From NCBI GenBank assembly GCA_012961725.1, contig DTYU01000062.1:1-32380 (forward strand): a stretch of DNA of 32,380 nucleotides. Reading direction: 5' to 3'. This document shows positions 1 to 7,712 of this stretch, in pieces. The notes under the pieces are model-generated. The model was not told the origin of the DNA, did not search any database, and was given only the letters and a program-made list of their open reading frames with translations. This DNA is from Desulfotomaculum sp. (GTDB lineage Bacteria > Bacillota > Desulfotomaculia > Desulfotomaculales > Ammonificaceae). The position numbers were made by a program, and so were the translations under genes. The first letter of the stretch is position 1; every line of letters starts with the position of its first letter.

Positions 1-165
1 CTGCCGGTGGATCATGGTGATCACCCGGGAGCACCGGCTCTGTTCAATACTGCGTATCAGCCGCAGCCGGTGTATTTCCAGGCGCTGGTGCTTAAGCATG
101 GGGAGGAACACGGAGATAATAAAAATCGCCCACAGGATGTCAAAAAAAGAGAAATTCGCAGCCAT
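1..165 (-). CDS. SDH-family Clp-fold serine protease, N-terminal fragment
   Basis: Read on the minus strand, an ATG at 165-163 opens a frame that runs off the window edge after 55 codons. An AAGGAG ribosome binding site lies 9 nt upstream (complement of 175-180). The start MAANFSFFDILWAIFIIS is a hydrophobic membrane anchor. It is followed by a basic, Arg-rich stretch (LKHQRLEIHRLRLIRSIEQ) and then SRVITMIHRQ. This order matches the beginning of the membrane-bound ClpP-class serine proteases (SDH family, pfam01972), where the Ser-Asp-His catalytic residues come later and lie outside this window. The gene is divergent from its right-hand neighbour, so 166-319 is a divergent promoter region. 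The family call rests on recall of the N-terminal pattern only. The catalytic domain is not visible here. Confidence 0.7.
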   Translation of the reverse strand, partial: MAANFSFFDILWAIFIISVFLPMLKHQRLEIHRLRLIRSIEQSRCSRVITMIHRQ

Positions 166-319
166 TGGTGCTGACTCCTTGAGGGTCGGACGGTTAGCGG
201 TTATACTTATTTTGCCCGCCGGAAAGGAATATGGTACGCTAAAGACGAATATTTATCGTCAATATTTTACCAGGACTTTTACTAGTCACGCAAGTCTATC
301 GCAGAAGGGACAGTGGATA

Positions 320-1060
320 ATGTTACCGATTGGCGAGATTTACTCAGTGCTGGTCTATGCAGAGAACAGGGGATTTTTTGCCGATCTTGAAAAACTGTAC
401 GAAGGGCTGCCCGAGAAGGAATGTACCGGCTGTAACGTCTGTTGCCAGAACCCGCCGGATGCGTCCTTGCTTGAATACCTTTACGCGTTCCGGTATTGCA
501 GGGAGGCGCTTCCCGAACAGCAGGCCGGGATCATTAAGCGGGCGGTCGAGTATTTCTTTTTGGAACCGGCGGTTCCGGAACAGATGTGCCCTTTCCGGTC
601 GGCCGAAAACGAATGCCTTATTTCCCCTGTTCGGCCCTTAGGTTGCCGGTTGTTTGGTTTGTTAAAGGAGGGGGATTACGAGAAACTTGAGAAAGAACGG
701 GTTGAAAAGCTCAAGGCCTTGGCGGAATTCCTGCGCACCGAGCACGGGATCGAACTGCCCCACGCCGTTTTGGCGTCCCGCCCCTATTGCGACAGGAGCC
801 TTGGGAACGATACGGCACGGGTGAGGATGGAGCAGGTAGACGAGTACAGGATGCGCCTTTTGATGCTCGATACGGGCCTGGTGAACCCGGAACTTGTCTT
901 CAGGCGGCGGACACTATGCCCCCTGCCTGTACACCTCGCGATTTCGGTGCTGAACGCCGGGGTAAGGGCAAAGCGTCTTGATGTGATGCGGGCCTTCCTT
1001 GCGGGATCACGCGAACCCTTAGATAAATATGTCGGTCGCGTGGCGGGCTGCCGGTTATAG
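320..1060 (+). CDS. YkgJ-type zinc/iron-chelating cysteine cluster protein
   Basis: The protein is 246 aa. The frame is open further upstream, but the first recognisable residues are MLPIGEIYSVL, and GAAGGGA at 304-310 lies 9 nt before the ATG at 320, so that start was chosen. Residues near 35-45 carry ECTGCNVCCQNPP. A second cluster follows around residues 90-110 (CPF, then NECLISPVRPLGCRLFG). This C-x2-C-x2-CC plus C-x(n)-C-x5-RP-x2-CR-F arrangement is the signature of the YkgJ/UPF0153 family, which is predicted to chelate Zn or Fe and whose function is unknown. The C-terminal half is a family-specific extension that I do not recognise. It lies 5 bp upstream of the LysE-like gene and is probably co-transcribed with it. 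Confidence 0.7.
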   Translation: MLPIGEIYSVLVYAENRGFFADLEKLYEGLPEKECTGCNVCCQNPPDASLLEYLYAFRYCREALPEQQAGIIKRAVEYFFLEPAVPEQMCPFRSAENECLISPVRPLGCRLFGLLKEGDYEKLEKERVEKLKALAEFLRTEHGIELPHAVLASRPYCDRSLGNDTARVRMEQVDEYRMRLLMLDTGLVNPELVFRRRTLCPLPVHLAISVLNAGVRAKRLDVMRAFLAGSREPLDKYVGRVAGCRL

Positions 1061-1065
1061 TCATA

Positions 1066-1731
1066 ATGGGGCTTGCGGAGCTTGGTGTCACATCGTTTAT
1101 TGTAGCCCTTTCCGGCGCCATGGCGCCGGGGCCGCTGCTGACGGTAACGATCGCCGAAAGCGTAAGGAGAGGGGTGATGGCAGGTCCGCTTCTAGTGGCC
1201 GGGCACGCCGTCTTAGAAGCAGGACTGGTGGTTGCGCTGGCTTTCGGACTCGCGCCGTTTATCTCCCACGACCGGGTGATTGCCGCGATTTCGCTTGCCG
1301 GCGGCGGGTTCTTGCTCTGGATGGGTGGAACAATAGTAGGGGATGCTGTTCGGGGAAAGATCGCCTTAGACTTGAGTGCGCCGCTGACAAACGGCGGACC
1401 GCCCACAGGCGGCTCCAATGCAGGGCGGCTTATCACGCTTGGAGCGGTCGTAAGCCTTTCTAATCCTTACTGGAGCCTCTGGTGGGCGACGTTCGGCCTA
1501 AAATATGTTACTATAGCGCTCAAATGGGCTTGGGTCGGGATAACCGTTTTTTTCATCGGACACATCTTAGCCGACCTGGCTTGGTATCTTGCGGTTTCAG
1601 GTGCGGTGGCCGGAGGCAGACGGTTTTTGAGCCCTGCTGTATACCGTGGAATCCTGACCGTCACCGGTCTCTTCTTGATAGGACTAGGCGGGTGCTTTGT
1701 TTACGGCGGCTTACGGTTTGTTGGGGTGTAA
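1066..1731 (+). CDS. LysE/RhtB-family amino acid exporter
   Basis: A 221-aa hydrophobic protein with about six membrane segments. The N-terminus has the family hallmark: GLAELGVTSFIVALSGAMAPGP, with the conserved small-residue/P-G-P motif at the end of helix 1. It is followed by a polar TIAESVRRG loop and GPLLVAGHAVLEAGLVVAL. The central hydrophilic loop (about residues 98-120) is rich in Gly and Pro, and SLSNPYWSLWW matches the conserved NP motif that begins helix 4 in LysE proteins. The substrate cannot be told from sequence. The arginine operon nearby makes a basic amino acid conceivable, but there is no direct link. The ATG lies 5 bp after the preceding stop and has only a weak ribosome binding site, which suggests translational coupling. 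Confidence 0.75.
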   Translation: MGLAELGVTSFIVALSGAMAPGPLLTVTIAESVRRGVMAGPLLVAGHAVLEAGLVVALAFGLAPFISHDRVIAAISLAGGGFLLWMGGTIVGDAVRGKIALDLSAPLTNGGPPTGGSNAGRLITLGAVVSLSNPYWSLWWATFGLKYVTIALKWAWVGITVFFIGHILADLAWYLAVSGAVAGGRRFLSPAVYRGILTVTGLFLIGLGGCFVYGGLRFVGV

Positions 1732-1817
1732 TGGTGTCGTCGGAGAACGGGCGTCGGTCGTCAGTAACATGGGAAGGAGTTTGCGCAGCGAATTCCTACC
1801 GACAATCATCGGAGGAC

Positions 1818-1848
1818 AATAATTTAGTATGGTGTCCCCGTAATTTTG
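1818..1848 (+). repeat. Dispersed leader element, copy 1
   Basis: First of four near-identical copies of an element with core TTTAGTATGGTGTCCCC followed by an AATTTT tail. The others are at 6770-6800, 10057-10088 and 19971-20003. All four are on the + strand upstream of a gene start, and the tail of this copy runs directly into the GGAGGGGG ribosome binding site of the Memo/AMMECR1 gene. Similar GGTGTCCCC strings are, from memory, common near REP-associated (IS200-like) transposases, so a mobile-repeat remnant is the first hypothesis. The upstream stretch 1732-1817 contains a GCGAATTCCTAC string (1788-1799) that recurs near 29331-29341. Confidence 0.7.
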
Positions 1849-1866
1849 ACGGAGGGGGTAGGAGTT

Positions 1867-3252
1867 ATGCCGGAAAATTCTGGCAGTATTGTAATCGGCG
1901 GGATCGTTCCGCATCCGCCGATAATGGTGCCGGAGGTTGGAGGCAGGGAAGCCGGGAAGGTGCGCAGGACCCAGGAGGCGCTGCTCGAGTTGGGCAGGCG
2001 GATACGCCGCAGCGGGGCCGAAACAATGGTGATGATTTCGCCGCATGGGCCGGTGATGTGGGATGCGGTGGCGGTGGTGACGCAGGCGCACCCGCAGGGG
2101 AACCTCGGCCGCTTCGGTGCGCCGGAGGCGGTCTTTGAGCTGGATACGGATTTGGTCCTGGCGAGTCTTTTGCGGGAAGAGTTGAAGACCGGCGGAATAC
2201 CCGAGGTGGAGATGCGCCACCGTTTCGACTACCAGCTCGACCATGGTGTTACGGCGCCGCTTTACTGGCTCCAAAAAGGGGGCGTGGACCTGCCGGTGGT
2301 GATTTGCGGGATGGCGATTATGCAGTTGCGGCGGTTATACGGCTTCGGGCTGGCGGCACAGCGAGCGGCGGCGGCAGCAGGCCGGAAGGTGGCGGTTGTC
2401 GCAAGCGGGGATCTCTCTCACCGCCTGTCGCCTGAGGCACCGAACGGGTACGACCCGATGGGGGCGGTTTTTGACGAAAAGGTGCAGGAGATCGTTGCGG
2501 CTGCCGATCCGCTGGCGCTGGTCCGGCTTGACCCGGTTTTGATCGAATGCGCAGGGGAATGCGGTTTGCGGCCTATCGTGATGCTTTTCGGGGCTTTCGA
2601 CGGGCGTCGGGTGGAAGCAGAGGTTTTATCCTACGAGGCCCCGTTCGGCGTGGGGTACATGGTAGCGAGCCTGTTACCGGGGGACAGGGCGCAGGAGCGT
2701 CTTTTCGCCGGGAAGATGGCGGAGGATGCGAAAGCGCAGGACGAGGCGAAGAGTTACCTTGTCAGGTTGGCCGAGCGGGCGATTGAAGCCTACCTCGATC
2801 ACGGGGAAAAGATCAGGGTGCGTGACATACCGCCGGAGTTCGCGCGGCGAGCCGGAGTCTTTGTATGTTTAAAAAAGGGCGGGCTTTTGCGCGGGTGCAT
2901 CGGGACCGTAGAGCCGACGCAGGCCAACATCGCAGAGGAGGTCGTTGAAAACGCGATCAGTGCCGCTACCCGCGATTCGCGGTTCGATCCGGTGAGCCCG
3001 GCAGAGGTAGCGGATCTCACCATTGCGGTTGACGTTCTCGGCGAACCGGAAGCGGTGAGCGGGCTTGAAGACCTGGACCCAAAGCGTTACGGGGTGATCG
3101 TTTCCCGCGGCTCAAGGCGCGGGCTTTTGCTCCCGGACTTAGAAGGGATAGACGCGCCGGAGCAGCAGGTTTCCATTGCGCGGCGGAAAGCCGGGATCGA
3201 CCCGGACGAGCCGGTAAAGTTAGAGCGGTTTGAAGTGAAGCGGTATTACTAA
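1867..3252 (+). CDS. Memo-like/AMMECR1 fusion protein of the AmmeMemoRadiSam system
   Basis: A 461-aa two-domain protein. Residues about 8-275 form a class III extradiol dioxygenase/Memo-like domain, recognisable by IVPHPPI, MISPHGPV, the HRFDYQLDHG stretch and VVASGDLSHRL, which supply the His/Asp metal ligands of that fold. Residues about 290-460 are an AMMECR1 domain with GGLLRGCIGTVEP (family LRGCIG motif), ISAATRDSRFDPV and GLLLPDLEGID. The two are separate genes in many organisms. Here they are one polypeptide, followed 24 bp later by the radical SAM partner. The ATG at 1867 was chosen over an in-frame TTG at 1846 because GGAGGGGGTAGGAG (1851-1864) precedes it. The biochemical role of the system is not established, but conserved linkage in anaerobes and thermophiles implies a shared pathway. 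Confidence 0.88.
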   Translation: MPENSGSIVIGGIVPHPPIMVPEVGGREAGKVRRTQEALLELGRRIRRSGAETMVMISPHGPVMWDAVAVVTQAHPQGNLGRFGAPEAVFELDTDLVLASLLREELKTGGIPEVEMRHRFDYQLDHGVTAPLYWLQKGGVDLPVVICGMAIMQLRRLYGFGLAAQRAAAAAGRKVAVVASGDLSHRLSPEAPNGYDPMGAVFDEKVQEIVAAADPLALVRLDPVLIECAGECGLRPIVMLFGAFDGRRVEAEVLSYEAPFGVGYMVASLLPGDRAQERLFAGKMAEDAKAQDEAKSYLVRLAERAIEAYLDHGEKIRVRDIPPEFARRAGVFVCLKKGGLLRGCIGTVEPTQANIAEEVVENAISAATRDSRFDPVSPAEVADLTIAVDVLGEPEAVSGLEDLDPKRYGVIVSRGSRRGLLLPDLEGIDAPEQQVSIARRKAGIDPDEPVKLERFEVKRYY

Positions 3253-3276
3253 CTTTAAGGAAGCGGGATGAGCTAA

Positions 3277-4281
3277 GTGCACGAGGCGCTTTTTTATGAA
3301 AAGCGGGACAAGAAGGTTTTCTGCCGGCTTTGCCCCAAGGGATGCGCTATCGAAGAGGGGCATACAGGGTTTTGCAGGGTAAAGGAAAGCCGCGGCGGGA
3401 AACTGTACGCCGTTAACTACGGCCACTGCACGTCGTCCGCGGTCGACCCGATAGAAAAGAAGCCGCTTTATCACTTCTACCCGGCCCACACAATCCTGTC
3501 TCTCGGTACTTACGGCTGCAACCTGCGGTGCCGTTTTTGCCAGAACTGGGAGATCGCCCACGGCTCGCCCCCGGCGGTGGTGATAACTCCGGAGCAGGTG
3601 GCGGCGATGATTGCGTCCCAAGGGCGGCGCTGTATCGGCGTCGCGTATACGTATTCGGAACCTGTTGTCTGGTATGAGTTCATTTATGCCACAGTCCGTC
3701 TGGTAAAAGAGGCCGGCTTCAAAAACGTACTCGTGACCAACGGATTCATAAACGAAAAGCCGCTAAGGGAGATACTGCCCTATATCGACGCCATGAATAT
3801 CGACGTCAAGTCGTTCAGGGACGATTATTACAAGGAATACTGCGCCGGGAGGTTGAAACCGGTTCTAAGGACGGTGGAGCTTGCGTCTAAGGAATGCCAT
3901 GTCGAGGTTACTAACCTGCTGGTTACCGGCCTCAATGATTCCGAGGAGGAGGTTGCCGACCTGGTGAACTGGCTTTCACACCTGAATCCGGAGATACCGC
4001 TTCATTTTTCCCGGTACTTTCCTAACTTTGAGCTGGATCTCCCACCGACCCCGGTTGAAAGACTGTTCCGGGCGCGCGAGATTGCGAGGGAGAAACTGAA
4101 GTTCGTCTATCTTGGCAACGTATGGGACGAGGAAGGGGGCAACACTTACTGTCCCAATTGCAACGCGGTGATCATCCGGCGGGAAGGATACAGGGTGCGA
4201 AGGGCAGATCTTGGGGGCGGCAAGTGCACTGTCTGCGGGGAAGCGGTTCCAATAGTGGGTGGGGTCTGGGAAGGACGGTAG
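3277..4281 (+). CDS. amrS: AmmeMemoRadiSam system radical SAM enzyme
   Basis: A 334-aa radical SAM protein. The N-terminal part carries an accessory cysteine pattern (CRLCPKGCAIEEGHTGFCRV, residues about 14-33). The SAM cluster motif GCNLRCRFCQNWEIAH (CxxxCxxC) starts near residue 83. YTYSEPVVWYEF and VTNGFINEKPL are typical of the pyruvate-formate-lyase-activase-like AmmeMemoRadiSam enzymes. A C-terminal CPNCNAVIIRR...CTVCGE segment looks like a rubredoxin-like or zinc ribbon. The gene uses a GTG start (3277) with a modest AAGG/GGGATGAG ribosome binding site. It is cotranscribed with the Memo/AMMECR1 fusion, its predicted functional partner. The substrate is unknown. Confidence 0.88.
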   Translation: MHEALFYEKRDKKVFCRLCPKGCAIEEGHTGFCRVKESRGGKLYAVNYGHCTSSAVDPIEKKPLYHFYPAHTILSLGTYGCNLRCRFCQNWEIAHGSPPAVVITPEQVAAMIASQGRRCIGVAYTYSEPVVWYEFIYATVRLVKEAGFKNVLVTNGFINEKPLREILPYIDAMNIDVKSFRDDYYKEYCAGRLKPVLRTVELASKECHVEVTNLLVTGLNDSEEEVADLVNWLSHLNPEIPLHFSRYFPNFELDLPPTPVERLFRAREIAREKLKFVYLGNVWDEEGGNTYCPNCNAVIIRREGYRVRRADLGGGKCTVCGEAVPIVGGVWEGR

Positions 4282-4309
4282 CGAATAGGTCTTTGCGGCT
4301 GTCTCGGAA

Positions 4310-4359
4310 AGGGCGGATTCTACAGAAAAAAATATTTTCCCCGCCCTATTGTATTTTTA
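4310..4359 (+). terminator. Possible intrinsic terminator ahead of the arg operon
   Basis: AGGGCGG (4310-4316) pairs perfectly with CCGCCCT (4341-4347), enclosing a 24-nt A/T-rich loop that can itself form short A-T pairs. It is followed by ATTGTATTTTTA, an interrupted U-tract. This would end the upstream AmmeMemoRadiSam transcript. The downstream T-rich part doubles as the -35 region and first ARG-box of the arg promoter. Confidence 0.42.
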
Positions 4360-4383
4360 TACAGCGTTTCGTATAATTATCGA
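4348..4383. promoter_or_regulatory. Tandem ARG-box-like operators (ArgR/AhrC type)
   Basis: Box 1 is the palindrome TGTATTTTTATACA (4350-4363). Box 2 is centred on the perfect palindrome ATAATTAT (4373-4380). The centres are 20 bp apart, about two helical turns, close to the 21-bp spacing of classical paired ARG boxes. Box 1 covers the -35 element and box 2 covers the -10 element, so binding would block RNA polymerase. The sequence resembles, but is not identical to, the known ArgR/AhrC consensus. The argR gene itself is not in this window. Confidence 0.55.
4349..4377 (+). promoter_or_regulatory. arg operon promoter
   Basis: The -35 TTGTAT (4349-4354), a 17-bp spacer and a perfect -10 TATAAT (4372-4377) lie 35 bp upstream of the argC start. 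No other promoter of comparable quality is visible inside the arg gene run. Confidence 0.72.
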
Positions 4384-4412
4384 TATTGACGGCAGTGCGG
4401 CAGGTGGTTTAA

Positions 4413-5453
4413 TTGATCAAGGCAGGGATTGTCGGTGCGTCCGGGTATACGGGCGCGGAGTTGGTGCGCCTTTTAACGCTGCATCCGGAGGTGGAATTGG
4501 CAGTTTTGACCTCCCGCAGCTACGAGGGCAAGGAAATGGCGGCGGTTTTTCCGCACCTTACCGGCTTTACTGACCGGGTGCTGACTGCTTTTGACGCAGA
4601 TGGGTTGGCGGCCGAATGCGATGTCATCTTCACGGCACTGCCCCACGGACATGCGGTGCCAGTGGCTGAGGCGGTGATCAGACAGGGAAAGAAGCTTGTC
4701 GACTTAGGGGCGGACTTCCGCTTTCGAGAGACGGGGGTCTACGAGTCCTGGTACAAGGTGGAGCACGGGGCACCCGAACTTGCAGAGGAAGCCGTATACG
4801 GCCTTCCGGAGCTTTATCGCGCGCAACTGAAAGGGGTACGGATCGTGGCCAATCCGGGGTGTTACCCCACGGCCTCGCTCCTATCCCTGGTACCGCTTCT
4901 GCGTTCGGGGTGCATCGCCCCGGAGGGCATCATTATCGACGCGAAGTCAGGGGTTTCGGGTGCCGGGCGCAGGCTTGATCTGCGGGCGCATTACGCCGAG
5001 GTGAATGAAAACGTCCAGGCCTACGGTGTTGCCGTCCACAGGCACATCCCGGAAATAGAGCAGGAGCTGTCTGTTGCAGCAGGAAGAGAGGTGCGCATCT
5101 CCTTCACGCCGCACCTTGTGCCGCAAACCAGGGGGATTTTGACAACGGTCTATGCGAGCTTGAAAACGAGGCTTTCCACAGCGGAGCTTTTGGAGGTTTA
5201 CCGGGATTTCTACCGTGATGAGCCGTTCGTCAGGGTGCTTCCCGAAGGCGTTTTTCCACGGACCAAGAGCGTAACGGGTTCAAACTTCGTTCACCTCGGT
5301 GCAGTGGCTGATTTGCGCACCGGCCGGGCAGTTCTCTTAGCAGCGATCGATAACTTGGTCAAAGGGGCTTCGGGACAGGCGGTGCAGAATATGAATATAG
5401 TGTTCGGTCTCCCGGAGACTACCGGGCTTGAATACCCGGGGATTTATCCATAA
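4413..5453 (+). CDS. argC: N-acetyl-gamma-glutamyl-phosphate reductase
   Basis: A 346-aa cytosolic enzyme that reduces N-acetylglutamyl-5-phosphate to the semialdehyde with NADPH, the third step of arginine synthesis. IKAGIVGASGYTGAELVRLL is the dinucleotide-binding N-terminus. VANPGCYPTASL holds the catalytic cysteine (C150), and the later AVHRHIPEIEQE supplies the conserved His. The start is TTG (4413) with AGGTGG 5 nt upstream. No ATG or GTG in frame gives a sensible N-terminus. It is the first gene of the arg operon, just downstream of the ARG-box promoter. Confidence 0.96.
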   Translation: MIKAGIVGASGYTGAELVRLLTLHPEVELAVLTSRSYEGKEMAAVFPHLTGFTDRVLTAFDADGLAAECDVIFTALPHGHAVPVAEAVIRQGKKLVDLGADFRFRETGVYESWYKVEHGAPELAEEAVYGLPELYRAQLKGVRIVANPGCYPTASLLSLVPLLRSGCIAPEGIIIDAKSGVSGAGRRLDLRAHYAEVNENVQAYGVAVHRHIPEIEQELSVAAGREVRISFTPHLVPQTRGILTTVYASLKTRLSTAELLEVYRDFYRDEPFVRVLPEGVFPRTKSVTGSNFVHLGAVADLRTGRAVLLAAIDNLVKGASGQAVQNMNIVFGLPETTGLEYPGIYP

Positions 5454-5473
5454 GGCTTGCGGGAAGAAATCAA

Positions 5474-5501
5474 GGGTCAGAAGCTAGAAGCCAGAAGCCA
5501 G
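5474..5501 (+). repeat. Low-complexity intergenic repeat (TCAGAAGC/AGAAGCCAG units)
   Basis: The argC-argJ gap contains short iterated units built on GGTCAGAAGCTAGAAGCCAGAAGCC. It resembles the TTCTGAC/GTCAGAA repeats in other gaps of the window (7713-7775, 24238-24300, 29276-29400). No open frame or promoter is evident in it. Confidence 0.5.
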
Positions 5502-5517
5502 GGGGAAGATCGTTATC

Positions 5518-6717
5518 ATGGAGTGGGTCGAAGGGGGTGTAACGGCCCCTGCCGGTTTTAAGGCAAGCGGGGTGGCGGCCGGAATCAAAAGAAGCAGGAA
5601 AGACCTGGCGCTCCTCTATAGTGAAGTGCCGGCGGCGGCGGCGGGGGTTTTCACCACCAATAGGGTGAAGGCGGCCCCGGTCCTTATCACCGCGCGGCGG
5701 TTAGAGAAAGGGGTGGCACAGGCAGTGGTGGTTAACAGCGGCAACGCCAACGCCTGCACCGGCGCTCAAGGGTATGCGGACGCGCTAACTATGGCGCGCG
5801 CTGCCGCGAGTGTTTTACAGATACCGGAAGAGCTGGTGCTGGTCGGCTCTACGGGGGTGATCGGCGAGCGCCTGCCGGTGGCAAGGATTGAGGAGGCGCT
5901 GCCTTTGGCTGCCGAAGCATTGGATGGTGCGGGCCACTTTTCTGCGGCGGAGGCGATAATGACGACGGATACAGTGGCCAAGGAGGCGGCGGTCCGGTTT
6001 GTTGTCGGAGGGAAACGGTGTACTGTGGGCGGGATGGCCAAGGGCTCCGGGATGATTCACCCGCACCTGGCGACGATGATGGCCTTTCTCACCACAGATG
6101 CGGCAGTCGAGGCGTGGCTCTTGCGCCGGGCGCTGAAAAGCGCGGTTGACGCTTCGTTCAACATGATTACGGTGGACGGGGATACCAGCACCAACGACAT
6201 GGTGGTGGTGATGGCGAACGGCCGGGCCGGAAATCCTGAAATCACCGGGGAGGGGCCGGAATACGAAAGTTTTGTGACGGCGCTTACGGCGGTAGCCACC
6301 AAACTGGCGAAAAGGGTTGCGCGGGACGGTGAAGGGGCCACGAGGCTGGTCGAGGTCCGCGTAAGAGGAGCGGTTTCGGTCGCCGACGCACGCAAGGCGG
6401 CGCGGGCCATCGCCGCGTCGAACTTGGTCAAGTCGGCGGTTTTCGGCTGTGACGCCAACTGGGGGCGTATTCTGTGCGCGGCGGGGTATTCGGGCGCGGT
6501 CTTTGATCCGGAGAGGGTAGACGTTTCCCTCGGCAGAGAACAGGTGGTGGCAGGCGGCAAGGGGCTTCCGTTTTCAGAGGAGCGTGCCTCGAGGGAACTG
6601 GCGCAGGATCCGGTCGTAATCACTGTTGACTTCCGGGCAGGGGAGGGCGCTGCCACAGCCTGGGGCTGCGACCTTACTTACGATTATGTGCGGATCAATG
6701 CGAGTTACCGGACGTAG
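5518..6717 (+). CDS. argJ: Bifunctional glutamate N-acetyltransferase/ornithine acetyltransferase
   Basis: A 399-aa member of the ArgJ family. It transfers acetyl from N-acetylornithine to glutamate, and in bifunctional members it also makes N-acetylglutamate from acetyl-CoA. The self-cleavage region GGMAKGSGMIHPHLATMM is intact. By family rules the protein is cut before T186, which becomes the catalytic nucleophile of the beta chain. GVFTTNRVKAAPV, VVNSGNANACTG and GCDANWGRIL are further family motifs. The ATG at 5518 has AGGGGGAAG about 10 nt upstream. Its presence, with no argE or argA in the cluster, implies the cyclic acetyl-recycling route. Whether it has the acetyl-CoA activity cannot be read from sequence. 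Confidence 0.96.
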   Translation: MEWVEGGVTAPAGFKASGVAAGIKRSRKDLALLYSEVPAAAAGVFTTNRVKAAPVLITARRLEKGVAQAVVVNSGNANACTGAQGYADALTMARAAASVLQIPEELVLVGSTGVIGERLPVARIEEALPLAAEALDGAGHFSAAEAIMTTDTVAKEAAVRFVVGGKRCTVGGMAKGSGMIHPHLATMMAFLTTDAAVEAWLLRRALKSAVDASFNMITVDGDTSTNDMVVVMANGRAGNPEITGEGPEYESFVTALTAVATKLAKRVARDGEGATRLVEVRVRGAVSVADARKAARAIAASNLVKSAVFGCDANWGRILCAAGYSGAVFDPERVDVSLGREQVVAGGKGLPFSEERASRELAQDPVVITVDFRAGEGAATAWGCDLTYDYVRINASYRT

Positions 6718-6757
6718 AAAAGTTCAAAGTTCGAGGTTCAGAGTTCCAAGTTTGAAG
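6718..6757 (+). repeat. GTTCAAAGTTCGAGGTTC-type tandem short repeat
   Basis: The argJ-argB gap begins with repeating 7-8 nt units of the form (A/G)GTTC(A/G)A. The same family recurs at 9985-10007 and 17514-17541. It is low-complexity, non-coding and partly self-complementary. Confidence 0.55.
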
Positions 6758-6769
6758 ATTGTATTGTTA

Positions 6770-6800
6770 AAAATTTAGTATTGTGTCCCCGAAATTTTGG
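6770..6800 (+). repeat. Dispersed leader element, copy 2
   Basis: A variant copy of the four-member element, with core TTTAGTATTGTGTCCCC. Its flanks AAAATTT and AAATTTT are perfectly complementary, giving an A/T stem with a GTGTCCCC-containing loop. It runs directly into the GGAGGGAGG ribosome binding site of argB, 11 bp before the ATG. Confidence 0.65.
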
Positions 6801-6810
6801 AGGGAGGAAA

Positions 6811-7698
6811 ATGGTTCTGACGGCGATAGAGAAGGCGGGCATTTTAGTTGAGGCCTTGCCGTACATCAAAAAATTCCACGGGAATATCATCGTGGTGAAA
6901 TACGGCGGGCACGCGATGACCGACTGTGAACTGAAGCAGGCGGTGATGACCGACCTGGTGCTCATGAAGTACGTAGGCATGCACCCGGTGGTGGTTCACG
7001 GCGGCGGCCCGGATATTTCGAATATGCTGAAGCGTTTGGGCATAAAGACCTCGTTCGTCAACGGCCTCCGGGTTACGGATGCAGAGACGATGGAGGTTGT
7101 TGAGATGGTTCTGGGCCGTTTGAACAAAGAGATAACCGCCCTGATCAATCGCTTAGGCGGGCGGGCGGTGGGCCTTTGCGGAAAGGACGCCAACTTAGTA
7201 ATGGCCGAAAAGAAGCCGGCGGTTGTTAAACGTGCCGGCGGGGCAGAGGTGGTGCAGGACATCGGGTACGTCGGCAGGATAACGCGGGTCAACCCGGAAC
7301 TTCTTTTCAGTGTGATCCGGCAGGGGTACATCCCCGTAGTGGCACCGGTCGGCCTCGGGCGAGACGGAGAGGGATATAACATCAATGCCGATACCGTTGC
7401 GGGTAAGGTTGCTGAGGCGCTCAAAGCGGACAAACTGATCGTCCTTACGGACGTTGAAGGAATTCTGGACAACCCGGAGGACAGGGGTTCGGTGATTTCG
7501 GTCATCAAAGTTGATGAAATTCCCGGTCTGATTGCTTCGGGCAAGATTTCCGGCGGCATGATCCCGAAGCTTGAATGCTGCGAAGCAGCCCTCAGGGGCG
7601 GGGTAGGGAGTGCACACATCCTCGACGGCAGGGTGATGCATGCGATCCTGCTTGAGGTCTTCACGGATGAGGGCATAGGAACAATGGTGGTACCTTAA
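6811..7698 (+). CDS. argB: Acetylglutamate kinase
   Basis: A 295-aa amino acid kinase that phosphorylates N-acetylglutamate, commonly the arginine-feedback-regulated step in ArgJ organisms. The glycine-rich motifs IIVVKYGGHAMTD and VVVHGGGPDISNML bind ATP and substrate. The later INADTVAGKVAEALKADKLIVLTDVEGI and SGGMIPKLECCEAAL are the conserved nucleotide and metal regions. The frame extends 10 codons upstream, but the ATG at 6811 follows GGAGGGAGG (6799-6807) and gives the normal N-terminus, MVLTAIEKAGILVEAL. The N-terminal helix is of the type seen in arginine-sensitive hexameric NAGKs, so feedback inhibition is likely. That last point is inference. Confidence 0.96.
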   Translation: MVLTAIEKAGILVEALPYIKKFHGNIIVVKYGGHAMTDCELKQAVMTDLVLMKYVGMHPVVVHGGGPDISNMLKRLGIKTSFVNGLRVTDAETMEVVEMVLGRLNKEITALINRLGGRAVGLCGKDANLVMAEKKPAVVKRAGGAEVVQDIGYVGRITRVNPELLFSVIRQGYIPVVAPVGLGRDGEGYNINADTVAGKVAEALKADKLIVLTDVEGILDNPEDRGSVISVIKVDEIPGLIASGKISGGMIPKLECCEAALRGGVGSAHILDGRVMHAILLEVFTDEGIGTMVVP

Positions 7699-7712
7699 GG
7701 GCTGGAAAGCGG

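Noticed and set aside
244..260. GACGA-ATATTTA-TCGTC inverted repeat upstream of the YkgJ-like gene
   Set aside because: It may be an operator in a divergent promoter region, but the arms are only 5 bp and no promoter elements could be placed around it.
1482..2138. 218-codon + strand frame crossing the LysE and Memo genes
   Set aside because: It is out of frame with two well-supported genes and rich in Arg/Gly/Cys, typical of a shadow frame in GC-rich DNA.
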